Source: Aquabacter spiritensis
GTDB taxonomy: Bacteria > Pseudomonadota > Alphaproteobacteria > Rhizobiales > Xanthobacteraceae
Length of the DNA: 64,000 nt
NCBI RefSeq assembly: GCF_004346185.1
Contig: NZ_SMAI01000013.1
Coordinates: 1 to 64,000 of the forward strand
Direction: 5' to 3'
Made by a program: the position numbers and the translations under genes. Of this stretch, positions 18,850 to 28,275 are shown one piece after another (the stretch's first letter is position 1; each line of letters begins with the position of its first letter). The notes below the pieces were generated by a model. The model did no database searches and was not told where the DNA came from. It saw only the letters and a program-made list of their open reading frames with translations.

Positions 18850-19152
18850 AGGACCTCTCCTCGCAAGACTTGAGCGTGGTGACCTTGTCTCGGCGCTGTG
18901 CAAAGGGCAAGGCGGATTTACCGCCCTCGGCCGCCGCAGGCTTGAGGCCGCTCCGCTTCCGCGCGGGGACGGCGCAATGTCGCACGGTGCCCGCCCGGAC
19001 CCCCTTCGGACACCTTGGGTAAACGGGATGGTGTGCGGGATGCTTTTTCTTGCTGCGCGCCGGATTCCCCATGCTATAAGCCCCAACCCGGTCGGTGCCG
19101 ATTCAGTGAATTGCGCACCCGGTGAGCCGTGCCGTGAGCCGGTCCGACGACC
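18850..19152. other. Intergenic region before tRNA-Leu
   Basis: No gene seen. It holds the ribosome-binding site of the multicopper-oxidase-like gene at its left end and a probable promoter for tRNA-Leu at its right end (19050-19080). Confidence 0.5.
19050..19080 (+). promoter_or_regulatory. Possible promoter of tRNA-Leu
   Basis: A -10 like TATAAG at 19075-19080 stands out in GC-rich DNA, with TTGCTG at 19050-19055 as a possible -35 at a long 19-base spacing. The start would be about 65 bases before the tRNA. The -10 is clear by eye, the -35 is weak. Confidence 0.38.
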
Positions 19153-19237
19153 GCGGGCGTGGCGGAACTGGTAGACGCGCGGGATTTAGGTTCCCGTGAC
19201 GAAAGTCGTGGGGGTTCGAAACCCTCCGCCCGCACCA
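19153..19237 (+). tRNA. tRNA-Leu (TAG anticodon)
   Basis: 85 bases with acceptor stem GCGGGCG/CGCCCGC, a long variable arm as expected for leucine, the T-loop GGTTCGAAACC and encoded CCA. The anticodon arm CGGGA-TTTAGGT-TCCCG places TAG at 34-36, reading CUN codons. It lies 93 bases upstream of tig. Confidence 0.96.
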
Positions 19238-19330
19238 CGTCGTCGTTCCGACGCTGCATGCCGTGCCTTTCTTGGGCGCGCCGCTGAGACTGTTTGGCCG
19301 CTCCTGGCGGCAAGGGATGAAGGCAAGACG

Positions 19331-20680
19331 ATGCAGGTGACTGAAACTCAGGCCGACGGCCTCAAGCGCGCCTATCGCGTGGTGCTCCCGGCCTCCGAGC
19401 TCGACGCCAAGGCGCAGACCCGCCTCACCGAGCTGAAGAACCAGGTGCAGCTCAAGGGCTTCCGCCCGGGCAAAGTGCCGCTCGCCCATCTCAAGCGGAT
19501 GTACGGCAAGTCGGTCATGGCCGAGGTGATCGAGCAGGCCGTGACCGAGGCGAACGGCAAGCTGGTCGAGGAACGCGGCCTTAAGCTCGCGCTGCAGCCA
19601 CGGGTCGAGCTGCCGCAGGACGAGGCGGAAGTGCGGCGCGTGATCGACGGCGCCGACGACCTGACCTACACGATCGAGGTCGAGGTTCTGCCGAAGATCG
19701 AGCTCGGCAATTTCAAGGACATCGCGATCGAGAAGCCGGTCGCCGAGGTGTCGGACGCGCAGGTCGACGAGACCCTGGCGCGGCTCGCCGACGCGAACCG
19801 CCCGTTCGCGGAGAAGGCCGGTGCGGCCGAGACCGGCGACCGCGTGACGGTCGATTTCGTCGGCACCATGGACGGCGTCGCCTTCGAGGGCGGCACCGGC
19901 GAGGGCATCCAGGTGGTGCTCGGCTCCAACAGCTTCATTCCCGGCTTCGAGGAGCAGCTCGTTGGGGTCTCGGCCGGCGATGCGCGCACCGTGACCGTGA
20001 CCTTCCCCGAGGCTTATGCGGCGCGCGAACTGGCCGGCAAGGAGGCCGTCTTCGCGGTCACCGTCAAGCTGGTCGAGGCGCCCGGCGCCTTCACGCTCGA
20101 CGACGACTTCGCCAAGTCGCTCGGTCAGGACAGTCTCGACGCCCTGAAGGAGCAGGTCCGCGCGCGGATCGCTCAGGAGCATGGTGGCGTCACCCGCCAG
20201 AAGGTCAAGCGCGCGCTGCTCGACGCGCTCGACGGCATGCACCAGTTCGACGTGCCCCCGACCCTCGTCTCGCAGGAGTTCGAGGGCGTGTGGGCGCAGG
20301 TCCAGCAGGACCTCGAGGCGCAGAAGCGCACCTTCGCGGACGAAGGCACCACCGAGGAGGCGGCGCGCGCCGACTATCAGCGCATCGCCGAGCGCCGCGT
20401 GCGGCTCGGTCTGGTGCTTGCGGAGATCGGGGAGCGCAACAATATACAGGTCAGCGACGACGAAGTGACGCGCGCGGTGGTGGAGCGGGCGCGGCAGTTC
20501 CCGGGTCAAGAGCAGCAGGTGTGGGACTATTATCGCCGGAATCCCCAGGCGATGGCCTCGGTCCGCGCGCCGCTCTTCGAAGAGAAGGTCGTCGACTTCC
20601 TCCTCGAGCTCGCCGACGTGACCGTAAAGCCGGTCTCGCGCGAAGAGCTCTATAAGGAGGATGAGGAAAAGGCGGCCTGA
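19331..20680 (+). CDS. tig: Trigger factor
   Basis: A 449-residue ribosome-bound chaperone with peptidyl-prolyl isomerase activity. The N-terminal ribosome-binding domain carries [16 protein letters not shown] (the FRKGKxP signature); the FKBP-type domain (about 150-245) has [20 protein letters not shown] and IPGFEEQL; the C-terminal helical domain follows. ATG 19331 gives the standard MQVTET start. It stands first in the tig-clpP-clpX-lon-hup series, 76 bases before clpP, so co-transcription with clpP is likely. Confidence 0.97.
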   Translation: MQVTETQADGLKRAYRVVLPASELDAKAQTRLTELKNQVQLKGFRPGKVPLAHLKRMYGKSVMAEVIEQAVTEANGKLVEERGLKLALQPRVELPQDEAEVRRVIDGADDLTYTIEVEVLPKIELGNFKDIAIEKPVAEVSDAQVDETLARLADANRPFAEKAGAAETGDRVTVDFVGTMDGVAFEGGTGEGIQVVLGSNSFIPGFEEQLVGVSAGDARTVTVTFPEAYAARELAGKEAVFAVTVKLVEAPGAFTLDDDFAKSLGQDSLDALKEQVRARIAQEHGGVTRQKVKRALLDALDGMHQFDVPPTLVSQEFEGVWAQVQQDLEAQKRTFADEGTTEEAARADYQRIAERRVRLGLVLAEIGERNNIQVSDDEVTRAVVERARQFPGQEQQVWDYYRRNPQAMASVRAPLFEEKVVDFLLELADVTVKPVSREELYKEDEEKAA

Positions 20681-20756
20681 TCCCAGGGCGTCATTCGTCT
20701 CCACTGCGACGAGAGCGCGCGGCGTGCCTTCGGGGCGCCCGCGCCGAGGACCCAAG

Positions 20757-21389
20757 ATGCGCGATCCCGTTGATACCTACATGAACTACCTCGTGCCCAT
20801 GGTGGTCGAGCAGACCAACCGCGGCGAGCGCGCGTACGACATCTATTCGCGCCTTCTGAAGGAGCGCATCATCTTCCTGACCGGGCCGGTCGAGGACGGC
20901 ATGTCCACCCTTGCGGTGGCGCAATTGCTGTTCCTGGAAGCCGAGAATCCCAAGAAGGAAATCTCGATGTACATCAACTCCCCCGGAGGAGTGGTGACGT
21001 CGGGCCTCGCGATCTACGACACGATGCAGTTCATCAAGCCGCCGGTCTCGACCTTGTGCATCGGCCAGGCGGCCTCGATGGGCTCGCTGCTGCTGACCGC
21101 CGGCGAGAAGGGCCTGCGCTTCGGCCTGCCGAATGCGCGAATCATGGTCCATCAGCCGTCCGGCGGGTTCCAGGGCCAGGTGACCGACATCATGCTGCAC
21201 GCCCAGGAGATCCTGAGCCTGAAGAAGCGGCTGAATGAAATTTATGTGAAGCACACCGGGCAGACGATGGACCGCATCGAGGAAGCCCTGGAGCGCGACA
21301 ATTTCATGACGGCTGCGTCCGCGCAGGAGTTCGGGCTGATCGATTCCGTGATCGAAAAGCGCCCGACCGAGGACGCGCCCAAGGCGTGA
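20757..21389 (+). CDS. clpP: ATP-dependent Clp protease proteolytic subunit
   Basis: A 210-residue serine peptidase, the tetradecameric core of ClpXP/ClpAP. Catalytic Ser107 is in GQAASMGS, His132 in MVHQPSGG, and Asp181 in LERD. The handle residues IYINSPGG-like [10 protein letters not shown] are present. ATG 20757 follows GAGGACCCAAG and gives the usual [19 protein letters not shown] start; the frame is open upstream into the tig 3' end. clpX follows after a long 458-base spacer, so clpX probably also has its own promoter. Confidence 0.97.
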   Translation: MRDPVDTYMNYLVPMVVEQTNRGERAYDIYSRLLKERIIFLTGPVEDGMSTLAVAQLLFLEAENPKKEISMYINSPGGVVTSGLAIYDTMQFIKPPVSTLCIGQAASMGSLLLTAGEKGLRFGLPNARIMVHQPSGGFQGQVTDIMLHAQEILSLKKRLNEIYVKHTGQTMDRIEEALERDNFMTAASAQEFGLIDSVIEKRPTEDAPKA

Positions 21390-21847
21390 TCCGATCCCTT
21401 TTGCACGGGGGTTCGGCGACAGGGCTCTTGCGTGCAGTGCAAGATCGCGCTTGCATGGAGAGATGAGCCGGCTTGCGCTTCGACCCGTGCGGCGGATGGC
21501 GCCGCGTCCGATGAGGTCCGATCGGTGGTTTCCGCCGTATCTGATGTCGTCGGCGCGGCGTTCCCGTCTCGACGGGGCCGCGGCGCGGGTTGGGCCGGGC
21601 GGCCGAAGGGCCGGCGCGGCGCATCCGGCGGGCCGGATGCGAGCCTCGGGCAAGCCGACTAGGCATAATCTATGCATATGCCTTGATCGGAGTGTCGGAG
21701 GGTGATTGGCTGAGGTCCGGCCATGCGGTCGGACCGGGATTTGATCGGGCTGGGAGAACGGGGGGTGGAGGCGCCACCTCAACTCCCGCATTGGGCTCCC
21801 GGATCGCTCACGCAGCGTGCGCGGAAGGGGGCCGGAGGAAGATGAAG
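21390..21847. other. Long clpP-clpX spacer
   Basis: No gene recognised. It contains a short dyad TCTTGC...GCAAGA (21426-21444) just after clpP, which is a weak terminator candidate without a T-run, and an AT-richer patch with the dyad GGCATA...TATGCC (21662-21682), including CATAAT as a possible -10 for clpX. The ribosome-binding site GGAGGAAG for clpX is at the right end. Confidence 0.4.
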
Positions 21848-23116
21848 ATGAGCAAGACCGGCGGCAGCGACAGCAAGAACACGCTTTACTGCTCGTTCTG
21901 CGGCAAAAGCCAGCACGAGGTCCGCAAGCTCATCGCAGGGCCTACGGTCTTCATTTGCGACGAGTGCGTCGAGCTGTGCATGGACATCATCCGCGAGGAA
22001 TCGAAGTCCTCGCTGGTGAAGTCGCGGGACGGCATCCCGACCCCGAAGGAAATTCGCAAGGTTCTCGATGATTATGTCATCGGTCAGGAGCATGCGAAAA
22101 AGGTCCTCTCGGTCGCGGTGCACAACCATTACAAGCGCCTCAACCACGCCACCAAGCACGGCGACGTGGAACTGGCCAAGTCCAACATCATGCTGATCGG
22201 CCCGACCGGGTCCGGCAAGACGTTGCTGGCCCAGACGCTGGCGCGCATCCTCGACGTGCCCTTCACCATGGCCGACGCCACCACGCTCACCGAAGCGGGC
22301 TATGTCGGCGAGGACGTCGAGAACATCATCCTGAAGCTGCTCCAGTCGGCCGACTACAATGTCGAGCGGGCGCAGCGCGGCATCGTCTATATCGACGAAA
22401 TCGACAAAATCAGCCGGAAATCCGACAATCCCTCCATTACCCGCGACGTGTCGGGCGAGGGCGTGCAGCAGGCGCTCTTGAAGATCATGGAAGGCACGGT
22501 GGCCTCCGTCCCGCCCCAGGGCGGGCGCAAGCATCCCCAGCAGGAATTCCTGCAGGTCGACACGACGAACATCCTGTTCATCTGCGGCGGGGCCTTTGCC
22601 GGCCTCGACAAGATCATCGCCGCGCGCGGCAAGGGCGGCACCTCGATCGGCTTCGCCGCCAAGGTGGCCTCGGTCGAGGATCGCCGGCCGGGCGAGGTGT
22701 TCCGCGAGGTGGAGCCCGAGGATCTGCTGAAATACGGCCTGATCCCGGAATTCATCGGCCGTCTGCCGGTGCTCGCCACGCTCGGCGATCTCGACGAGGC
22801 CGCGCTGAAGCAGATCCTGTCCGAGCCGAAGAACGCGCTGGTGAAGCAGTATCAGCGGCTGTTCGAGATGGAGAGCGTCGACCTGACGATCCACGAGGAA
22901 GCGCTCGGCGCGATCGCCCGCAAGGCGATCGATCGCAAGACCGGCGCGCGCGGCCTGCGCTCCATCATGGAAGGCATTCTCCTCGATACGATGTTCGACC
23001 TTCCCGGGCTCGAAGGCGTGGAAGAGGTGGTGATCTCCAAGGAGGTGGTCGAGCAGAATGCACGGCCGCTCTATATTTATGCCGACCGCGTCGGCGATGC
23101 GGGCGCCAGTGCGTGA
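21848..23116 (+). CDS. clpX: ATP-dependent Clp protease ATP-binding subunit ClpX
   Basis: A 422-residue AAA+ unfoldase that feeds ClpP. The N-terminal zinc-binding domain has CSFCGKS...CDECVELC; the AAA module has Walker A GPTGSGKT, Walker [11 protein letters not shown], pore loop YVGEDVE, the sensor region and the GSIGF-type ClpP-docking loop (GTSIGFAAK). ATG 21848 is preferred over 21842 because it leaves eight bases to the GGAGGAA site. It sits between clpP and lon; the hairpin at 23137-23158 follows the stop. Confidence 0.97.
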   Translation: MSKTGGSDSKNTLYCSFCGKSQHEVRKLIAGPTVFICDECVELCMDIIREESKSSLVKSRDGIPTPKEIRKVLDDYVIGQEHAKKVLSVAVHNHYKRLNHATKHGDVELAKSNIMLIGPTGSGKTLLAQTLARILDVPFTMADATTLTEAGYVGEDVENIILKLLQSADYNVERAQRGIVYIDEIDKISRKSDNPSITRDVSGEGVQQALLKIMEGTVASVPPQGGRKHPQQEFLQVDTTNILFICGGAFAGLDKIIAARGKGGTSIGFAAKVASVEDRRPGEVFREVEPEDLLKYGLIPEFIGRLPVLATLGDLDEAALKQILSEPKNALVKQYQRLFEMESVDLTIHEEALGAIARKAIDRKTGARGLRSIMEGILLDTMFDLPGLEGVEEVVISKEVVEQNARPLYIYADRVGDAGASA

Positions 23117-23136
23117 GCGGGCGGCCCTGATCTTCC

Positions 23137-23158
23137 GCTCCGGCGCACGCGCCGGAGC
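23137..23158 (+). terminator. Strong hairpin after clpX, terminator-like
   Basis: A perfect nine-pair stem GCTCCGGCG/CGCCGGAGC with the tetraloop CACG starts 20 bases after the clpX stop. No T-run follows, so it may be a weak or factor-assisted terminator or an mRNA-stabilising hairpin. Confidence 0.45.
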
Positions 23159-23218
23159 TGGTACGGCGCCCGTCCGCGCGGCGCGGTGCCGGGCTGCGGA
23201 GCGGCGGACGGCGGCAAT

Positions 23219-23247
23219 CTTGAAACCGCACCGCGCGCTCTCCATTT
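23219..23247 (+). promoter_or_regulatory. Sigma-32 type heat-shock promoter of lon
   Basis: CTTGAAA (23219-23225), 14 bases, then CTCCATTT (23240-23247). This fits the heat-shock consensus CTTGAA-N13-15-CCCCATNT with one mismatch in the -10. The start would fall near 23255, giving a leader of about 145 bases before lon. Confidence 0.75.
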
Positions 23248-23401
23248 ATGTCTTGAAGAATCCGGTCCCCGGGCTCGGAAATCGTGCCTCTCGCGGCCGC
23301 CCGGCCGCTCCCGCATTGACATCCCGTTCCCGTCCCGGCTGCGCCGTCGCGCAGGCGGACAGACGCCCGCCCGCGCCTGCGCCATTTGAAAGGATTGGGT
23401 C

Positions 23402-25819
23402 ATGACGAGCCAAAAGCCGCGCCCCCCCTTGGTTCCGGGTGTGTCGCAGACCTTCCCGGTTCTGCCGCTGCGGGACATCGTGGTGTTCCCGCACATGATC
23501 GTTCCCCTGTTCGTCGGGCGCGAGAAGTCGATCCGCGCCCTCGAAGAGGTGATGCGCGGCGATACCTATATTCTCCTCGCGACGCAGGAGAACGCGTCGG
23601 ACGACGATCCCGCGCCGGATGCGATCTATCGCGTCGGCACGCTCGCGACCGTGCTCCAGCTGCTGAAGCTGCCCGACGGCACCGTGAAGGTGCTGGTCGA
23701 AGGCGTCACGCGCGCCCAGGTGGTTCAATATACCGAGCGCTCGGACCTCTATGAGGCCGAGGCGATCACGCTCGACGACGAGACCGGCGACCGCGTCGAG
23801 GCGGAGGCTCTCGGGCGGTCCGTGGTCACCGAGTTCGAGAATTATGTGAAGCTCAACAAGAAGGTGTCGCCGGAAGTCGTGGGCGTGGTCGGCCAGATCG
23901 ACGACCATTCCAAGCTCGCGGACACCATCGCCTCGCATCTCGCCGTGAAGATCCCCGACAAGCAGGGGGTGCTGGAGACCATCAAGGTCGCCGACCGGCT
24001 CGAGAAGGTGCTGGGACTCATGGAGAGCGAAATCTCCGTGCTCCAGGTGGAGAAGCGCATCCGCACGCGGGTGAAGCGCCAGATGGAGAAGACCCAGCGC
24101 GAATATTATCTCAACGAGCAGATGAAGGCGATCCAGAAGGAACTCGGCGACGAGGACGGTCGCGACGACCTTCAGGAACTGGAAGACCGCATCAAGCGCA
24201 CCAAGCTGTCGAAGGAGGCGCGGGAGAAGGCGACGCACGAGCTGAAGAAGCTCCGCCAGATGTCGCCCATGTCCGCCGAGGCGACCGTGGTGCGCAATTA
24301 TCTCGACTGGCTGCTCTCGATCCCGTGGGGCGTGAAGAGCAAGGTCAAGAAGGATCTCGGCTTCGCCCAGTCGATCCTCGACGCCGACCATTACGGCCTC
24401 GACAAGGTCAAGGAGCGGATCGTCGAATATCTCGCCGTGCAGAGCCGCGCCAACAAGCTCACGGGGCCGATCCTGTGCCTCGTCGGTCCGCCCGGCGTCG
24501 GCAAGACCTCGCTCGGCAAGTCCATCGCCAAGGCGACGGGACGTGAGTTCGTGCGCGTCTCGCTCGGCGGCGTGCGGGACGAGGCGGAGATCCGCGGCCA
24601 CCGCCGGACCTATATCGGCTCGATGCCCGGCAAGGTCATCCAGTCGATGCGCAAGGCGAAGAAGGCCAACCCGCTCTTCCTGCTGGACGAGATCGACAAG
24701 ATGGGCGCGGACTTCCGGGGCGATCCCTCGGCGGCGCTGCTGGAGGTGCTGGACCCGGAGCAGAACGGGACCTTCAACGACCATTATCTCGAGGTCGATT
24801 ACGACCTGTCGAACGTGATGTTCGTGACCACCGCCAACACGCTGAACATCCCGCCGGCGCTCCTCGACCGCATGGAGGTGATCCGCATCGCCGGCTACAC
24901 CGAGGACGAGAAGGTCGAGATCGCGCGCAAGCACCTGATCCCGAACGCGGTGCAGAAGCACGGCCTGCAGCCGAAGGAGTGGACCATCGACGATGGCGCG
25001 CTCATGACGCTGATCCGCCGCTACACCCGGGAAGCCGGCGTGCGCAATCTGGAGCGCGAGCTCTCCACACTCGTCCGCAAGGCGGTGAAGGAGCTGGTTG
25101 TCTCGAAGCGCAAGTCGGTGAAGGTCACCGAGAAGAATCTCGAGGACTTCCTCGGCGTGCCGCGCTTCCGCTACGGCGAGATCGATGCGGAGGACCAGGT
25201 CGGGGTCGTCACGGGCCTCGCCTGGACCGAGGTCGGCGGCGAGCTGCTGACGATCGAAGGCGTCATGATGCCCGGCAAGGGCAAGATGACGGTGACCGGA
25301 AACCTGCGCGAGGTGATGAAGGAAAGCATCTCGGCCGCAGCGTCCTATGTCCGCTCGCGGGCGGTGGATTTCGGCATCGAGCCGCCTTTGTTCGAGCGCC
25401 GCGACATCCATGTCCACGTTCCCGAAGGGGCGACCCCGAAGGACGGGCCGTCGGCCGGCGTCGCCATGGCCACCACCATCGTCTCGGTCCTCACCGGCAT
25501 CCCGGTGCGCCGCGACGTGGCGATGACCGGCGAGATCACGCTGCGCGGCCGGGTCCTGCCGATCGGCGGGCTGAAGGAGAAGCTGCTCGCCGCTTTGCGC
25601 GGCGGCATCAAGCTGGTCCTGATCCCCGAGGAGAACGCCAAGGACCTCGCGGACATTCCGGCCAATGTGAAGAACGCGCTGGAAATCATCCCGGTGTCCC
25701 GCATGGACGAAGTGCTCGCCCATGCGCTGGTGCGCCGCCCCGAGCCGATCGAATGGGTCGAGCGGCCGATCGAGGGCGTGGTGTCGGGCGACGACGCCGC
25801 GGGCGTGGTCGCCCACTGA
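23402..25819 (+). CDS. lon: ATP-dependent protease La (Lon)
   Basis: An 805-residue LonA protease that degrades misfolded and regulatory proteins in the cytosol. The N-terminal substrate-binding domain begins [23 protein letters not shown]; the AAA+ domain has Walker [10 protein letters not shown], Walker [11 protein letters not shown]; the C-terminal peptidase has catalytic Ser684 in PKDGPSAG and the lysine of GGLKEK. Full length. It is preceded by a heat-shock type promoter and followed by a strong terminator at 25933-25962, so it is probably an independent unit. Confidence 0.98.
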   Translation: MTSQKPRPPLVPGVSQTFPVLPLRDIVVFPHMIVPLFVGREKSIRALEEVMRGDTYILLATQENASDDDPAPDAIYRVGTLATVLQLLKLPDGTVKVLVEGVTRAQVVQYTERSDLYEAEAITLDDETGDRVEAEALGRSVVTEFENYVKLNKKVSPEVVGVVGQIDDHSKLADTIASHLAVKIPDKQGVLETIKVADRLEKVLGLMESEISVLQVEKRIRTRVKRQMEKTQREYYLNEQMKAIQKELGDEDGRDDLQELEDRIKRTKLSKEAREKATHELKKLRQMSPMSAEATVVRNYLDWLLSIPWGVKSKVKKDLGFAQSILDADHYGLDKVKERIVEYLAVQSRANKLTGPILCLVGPPGVGKTSLGKSIAKATGREFVRVSLGGVRDEAEIRGHRRTYIGSMPGKVIQSMRKAKKANPLFLLDEIDKMGADFRGDPSAALLEVLDPEQNGTFNDHYLEVDYDLSNVMFVTTANTLNIPPALLDRMEVIRIAGYTEDEKVEIARKHLIPNAVQKHGLQPKEWTIDDGALMTLIRRYTREAGVRNLERELSTLVRKAVKELVVSKRKSVKVTEKNLEDFLGVPRFRYGEIDAEDQVGVVTGLAWTEVGGELLTIEGVMMPGKGKMTVTGNLREVMKESISAAASYVRSRAVDFGIEPPLFERRDIHVHVPEGATPKDGPSAGVAMATTIVSVLTGIPVRRDVAMTGEITLRGRVLPIGGLKEKLLAALRGGIKLVLIPEENAKDLADIPANVKNALEIIPVSRMDEVLAHALVRRPEPIEWVERPIEGVVSGDDAAGVVAH

Positions 25820-25932
25820 GCCGGGCTTTCTCTCCGGGATCGGTCCTTCGGGGCCGAGTCCCGGGGAGATCCGGCCAACGCAGACGGCCGGCTCCGGTGC
25901 GCGAGCAATTTCAAGACGTTAGCAAACGAGTG

Positions 25933-25962
25933 GCGGCGCGACATTTCGCGCCGCTTTTTTTT
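25933..25962 (+). terminator. Intrinsic terminator of lon
   Basis: A perfect nine-pair stem GCGGCGCGA/TCGCGCCGC with a CATT loop, followed by eight T (25955-25962). It lies 113 bases past the lon stop. Confidence 0.93.
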
Positions 25963-26113
25963 CGTCCGCCGCCGGAAGTTTTGGAAATCGTGCATTTATG
26001 CGGGTTTGGAGCGGTTCGCGCTTGCAAATGCCGCATTTTGCGTAAATTTTCCGCGGCATCGTCTGGGGCGTCGGCTTCGACGATTCTGAAGACAACACGG
26101 AAGGAACGGTCTC

Positions 26114-26392
26114 ATGACCACCAAGAACGAACTGATCGCCGCTGTGGCCGAAGAGGCCAAGCTGACGAAGGCGGCTGCCCAGGCCGCGGTGGATGCGACT
26201 TTCGACATCATCGCCGACGCCCTGAAGAAGGGTGAGGAAGTGAAGCTCATCGGCTTCGGCAGCTTCTCGGTGGTGAGCCGCGCCGCGCGCGAGGGCCGCA
26301 ACCCGCGTACCGGCAAGCCGGTGAAGATCAGCGCGTCGAAGGCTCCGAAATTCACCCCGGGCAAGGGCCTGAAGGAAGCGGTGAACGGCTGA
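26114..26392 (+). CDS. hup: HU family DNA-binding protein
   Basis: A 92-residue nucleoid protein of the HU-beta type: [27 protein letters not shown], the [14 protein letters not shown] core, and the DNA-binding arm with [11 protein letters not shown]. It binds and bends DNA without sequence preference as a dimer. ATG 26114 follows GGAAGGAACGG. The lon-hup order is typical. The upstream stretch 25970-26100 is AT-richer than its surroundings and should carry the promoter, though I could not pick one. Confidence 0.97.
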   Translation: MTTKNELIAAVAEEAKLTKAAAQAAVDATFDIIADALKKGEEVKLIGFGSFSVVSRAAREGRNPRTGKPVKISASKAPKFTPGKGLKEAVNG

Positions 26393-26792
26393 CGCCTCGG
26401 GTGGGCGCCCGGCCATCCGGCCGGCGCGCCCCCGGAGACGTGTCCGCCGGCGGCGCGCCCTGCGCTTCCGGCCAGCGCCGGCTGCCGACGGCGTTCCCGG
26501 CGTGCGGCGGCCTCCTTCCCCGCCCGCCGGTGCCGCGGCGCCCCTGCTGTTTTCGCGGTCCCCACGGGCCTCGGCACACGCTCCCCCCTTTGCTCCGCGG
26601 CCATCTCCCGGCCGCGCCGTGGGACCGGTGCCAGCGCCACGCTTCAAGCGCCTGAATCCGGCATAGGCCCGTCGGACTGCGCAAACGCCCCGCACACGAC
26701 GCGCCAGCGCGGCCCGGAGAGGCGGTCGTCTGTGCGACGGCGGCATGTATCCCGCCGGGCGTGCGGGTGGCGTGGCGCGGGGACGGGCTGTT
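26393..26792. other. Intergenic region after hup
   Basis: No gene seen on either strand; open frames here are Arg/Pro-rich chance frames. Just after hup, 26405-26432 forms an imperfect GC-rich hairpin (GGGCGCCCGGCC against GGCCGGCGCGCCC) that could help end transcription, but no T-run follows. Confidence 0.45.
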
Positions 26793-27584
26793 CTATTTTG
26801 CCGCCATGTTGGGCCGGAAGACCAATTCAATGACCTTCCAGGCGGCATAGGTGTGCGCCGCAAATCCCGTGTAAGGCGCGCATTTCTGCACCGCGCGGAC
26901 GGCGCCAAGTGCGAATTCTGCGCCTTTCTCTCCCGCCGACCCCTCGATGATCTTTGGCGGTGCGCTCAAAGTGCCGTCCGCATTGAGGGCGATCTCGATG
27001 CGCGCCGTGGTGTCGTCGGGAAAATAATCGGCTTTGATGATCCAGCACTCTCTCACCCGGTCGCGAAAGCGCGCGATTTCCTCGGGTGTGATCGGCGATG
27101 CGGCGGGCGCGTTGGGCGTCCCCCTGTTTGCCGGCCGCGGATCCGCCGCCGCTTTGGGCTGCGATACCGGGGCCGGAGGGCCGGCGGGAACAGCCGGCGG
27201 TGCGGCGGCGCCGGTGTCGCAGAACGACGCCTGGATGGTGCATTTGCGCGCGGTGGCACTGCATTCGACGAGAGCGTCTTCCCGGGCCTTCTGCAGCGTC
27301 TCCGCCGCCACCCAGGCGGCGCTGCTGGTCTCGCGCGACACCGAGAGCGCGACACACTGACCGCGCCCGGACATGACGACTTTGCACGCCTTCCAGTCGC
27401 ACCCTTCCAGCGCGCGCCGTTTGGCCTCCGCAACGGAGGGGGCGTTGGTGCTGGTGCCGAACGCCCATCTGGCGCCTGCTTTGCCGAACGCGAGCGCGTA
27501 GTCCGCTGCGGCAGGCGTGGTGGCGGCAAGGGCACCTGCTAAGGCGAGGACCATCGGCAAGGCGGCGATGCGTTTCACGGACAT
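26793..27584 (-). CDS. Secreted DUF4189 protein with TonB-like C-terminal domain
   Basis: A 263-residue protein with a signal peptide (MSVKRIAALPMVLAL...PAAADYAL). The N-terminal part, with YALAFG, the Cys pair CDWKACKVV and QCVALSV, fits the DUF4189 domain; a second CSATARKCTIQASFC segment follows; then a Pro-rich linker; and the last 90 residues (ARFRDRVRECWI...VRAVQKCAPY) resemble the TonB C-terminal fold used in TolA/TonB-like periplasmic proteins. Six or more cysteines suggest disulphides, so it is probably periplasmic. Function unknown. ATG 27584 is chosen for the signal peptide. Confidence 0.72.
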   Translation of the reverse strand: MSVKRIAALPMVLALAGALAATTPAAADYALAFGKAGARWAFGTSTNAPSVAEAKRRALEGCDWKACKVVMSGRGQCVALSVSRETSSAAWVAAETLQKAREDALVECSATARKCTIQASFCDTGAAAPPAVPAGPPAPVSQPKAAADPRPANRGTPNAPAASPITPEEIARFRDRVRECWIIKADYFPDDTTARIEIALNADGTLSAPPKIIEGSAGEKGAEFALGAVRAVQKCAPYTGFAAHTYAAWKVIELVFRPNMAAK

Positions 27585-27918
27585 CGGCTCCGGACATAAC
27601 CGCAGGAGCGGCAGTCTAAGACGGAGCTGCGGAGGCAACAAGACACCACCGACGATGCCGGCGGGCTCTGGCGCCGCCGTCCCAGCCTGGAAATGCGCGT
27701 TGCCGGTTCGGGCCATGTCGCGACCCCGCCCGGCCGAGGCGAGGCGTCCCCACCGTCCGGGGGCCCTCTCTGGCGCTCTCCACGCCGGATCCACCACCGG
27801 CGAGGTTTACGACCGCTCCGCGCCGGCTTATATGGCTGCCTGCCGTAAGGGCGAAAGCTCGGCCTGTCCCCGCAATACGTCATGCGACGCTACGCAGGGA
27901 GGCCGCGACCTGCGGCAT
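27585..27918. other. Intergenic region before tRNA-Val
   Basis: No gene seen. It must carry divergent promoters for the DUF4189 gene and the tRNA-Val/tRNA-Asp pair, but I could not pick -35/-10 boxes reliably. Confidence 0.4.
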
Positions 27919-27994
27919 GGGCGGTTAGCTCAGTTGGTAGAGCATCTCGTTTACACCGAGAGGGTCGGCGGTTCGAGCCCGTCACCGCCCACCA
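27919..27994 (+). tRNA. tRNA-Val (TAC anticodon)
   Basis: 76 bases with acceptor stem GGGCGGT/ACCGCCC, D-arm TAGCTCAGTTGGTAGAGC, anticodon arm TCTCG-TTTACAC-CGAGA placing TAC at 34-36, T-loop GGTTCGAGCCC-like and encoded CCA. Confidence 0.96.
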
Positions 27995-28133
27995 TCGCCG
28001 CGCCGGTTCGTGCTGTCCGACCGCCGCGCCGGGTTTTGCACAGGGTCCGGTGAAAGCCGCTTGGGTCGCTTGACTTGCGGGGAAGCGGGCCTTATCACCC
28101 GCCATCTCGACGCGCCGCTCGCCGGCCGCGTTT

Positions 28134-28210
<77 letters not shown>

Positions 28211-28275
28211 CTCCTTCCGACTTGCCTTCCGCCCGTCGATGAGTCTGCCGTCCGGCGGACAAACGCGGAAAGATT

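Noticed and set aside
23246-25816. Minus-strand open frame of 856 codons
   Set aside because: Antisense to lon; its His/Arg/Leu-rich text is the usual shadow of a coding strand in the other direction.
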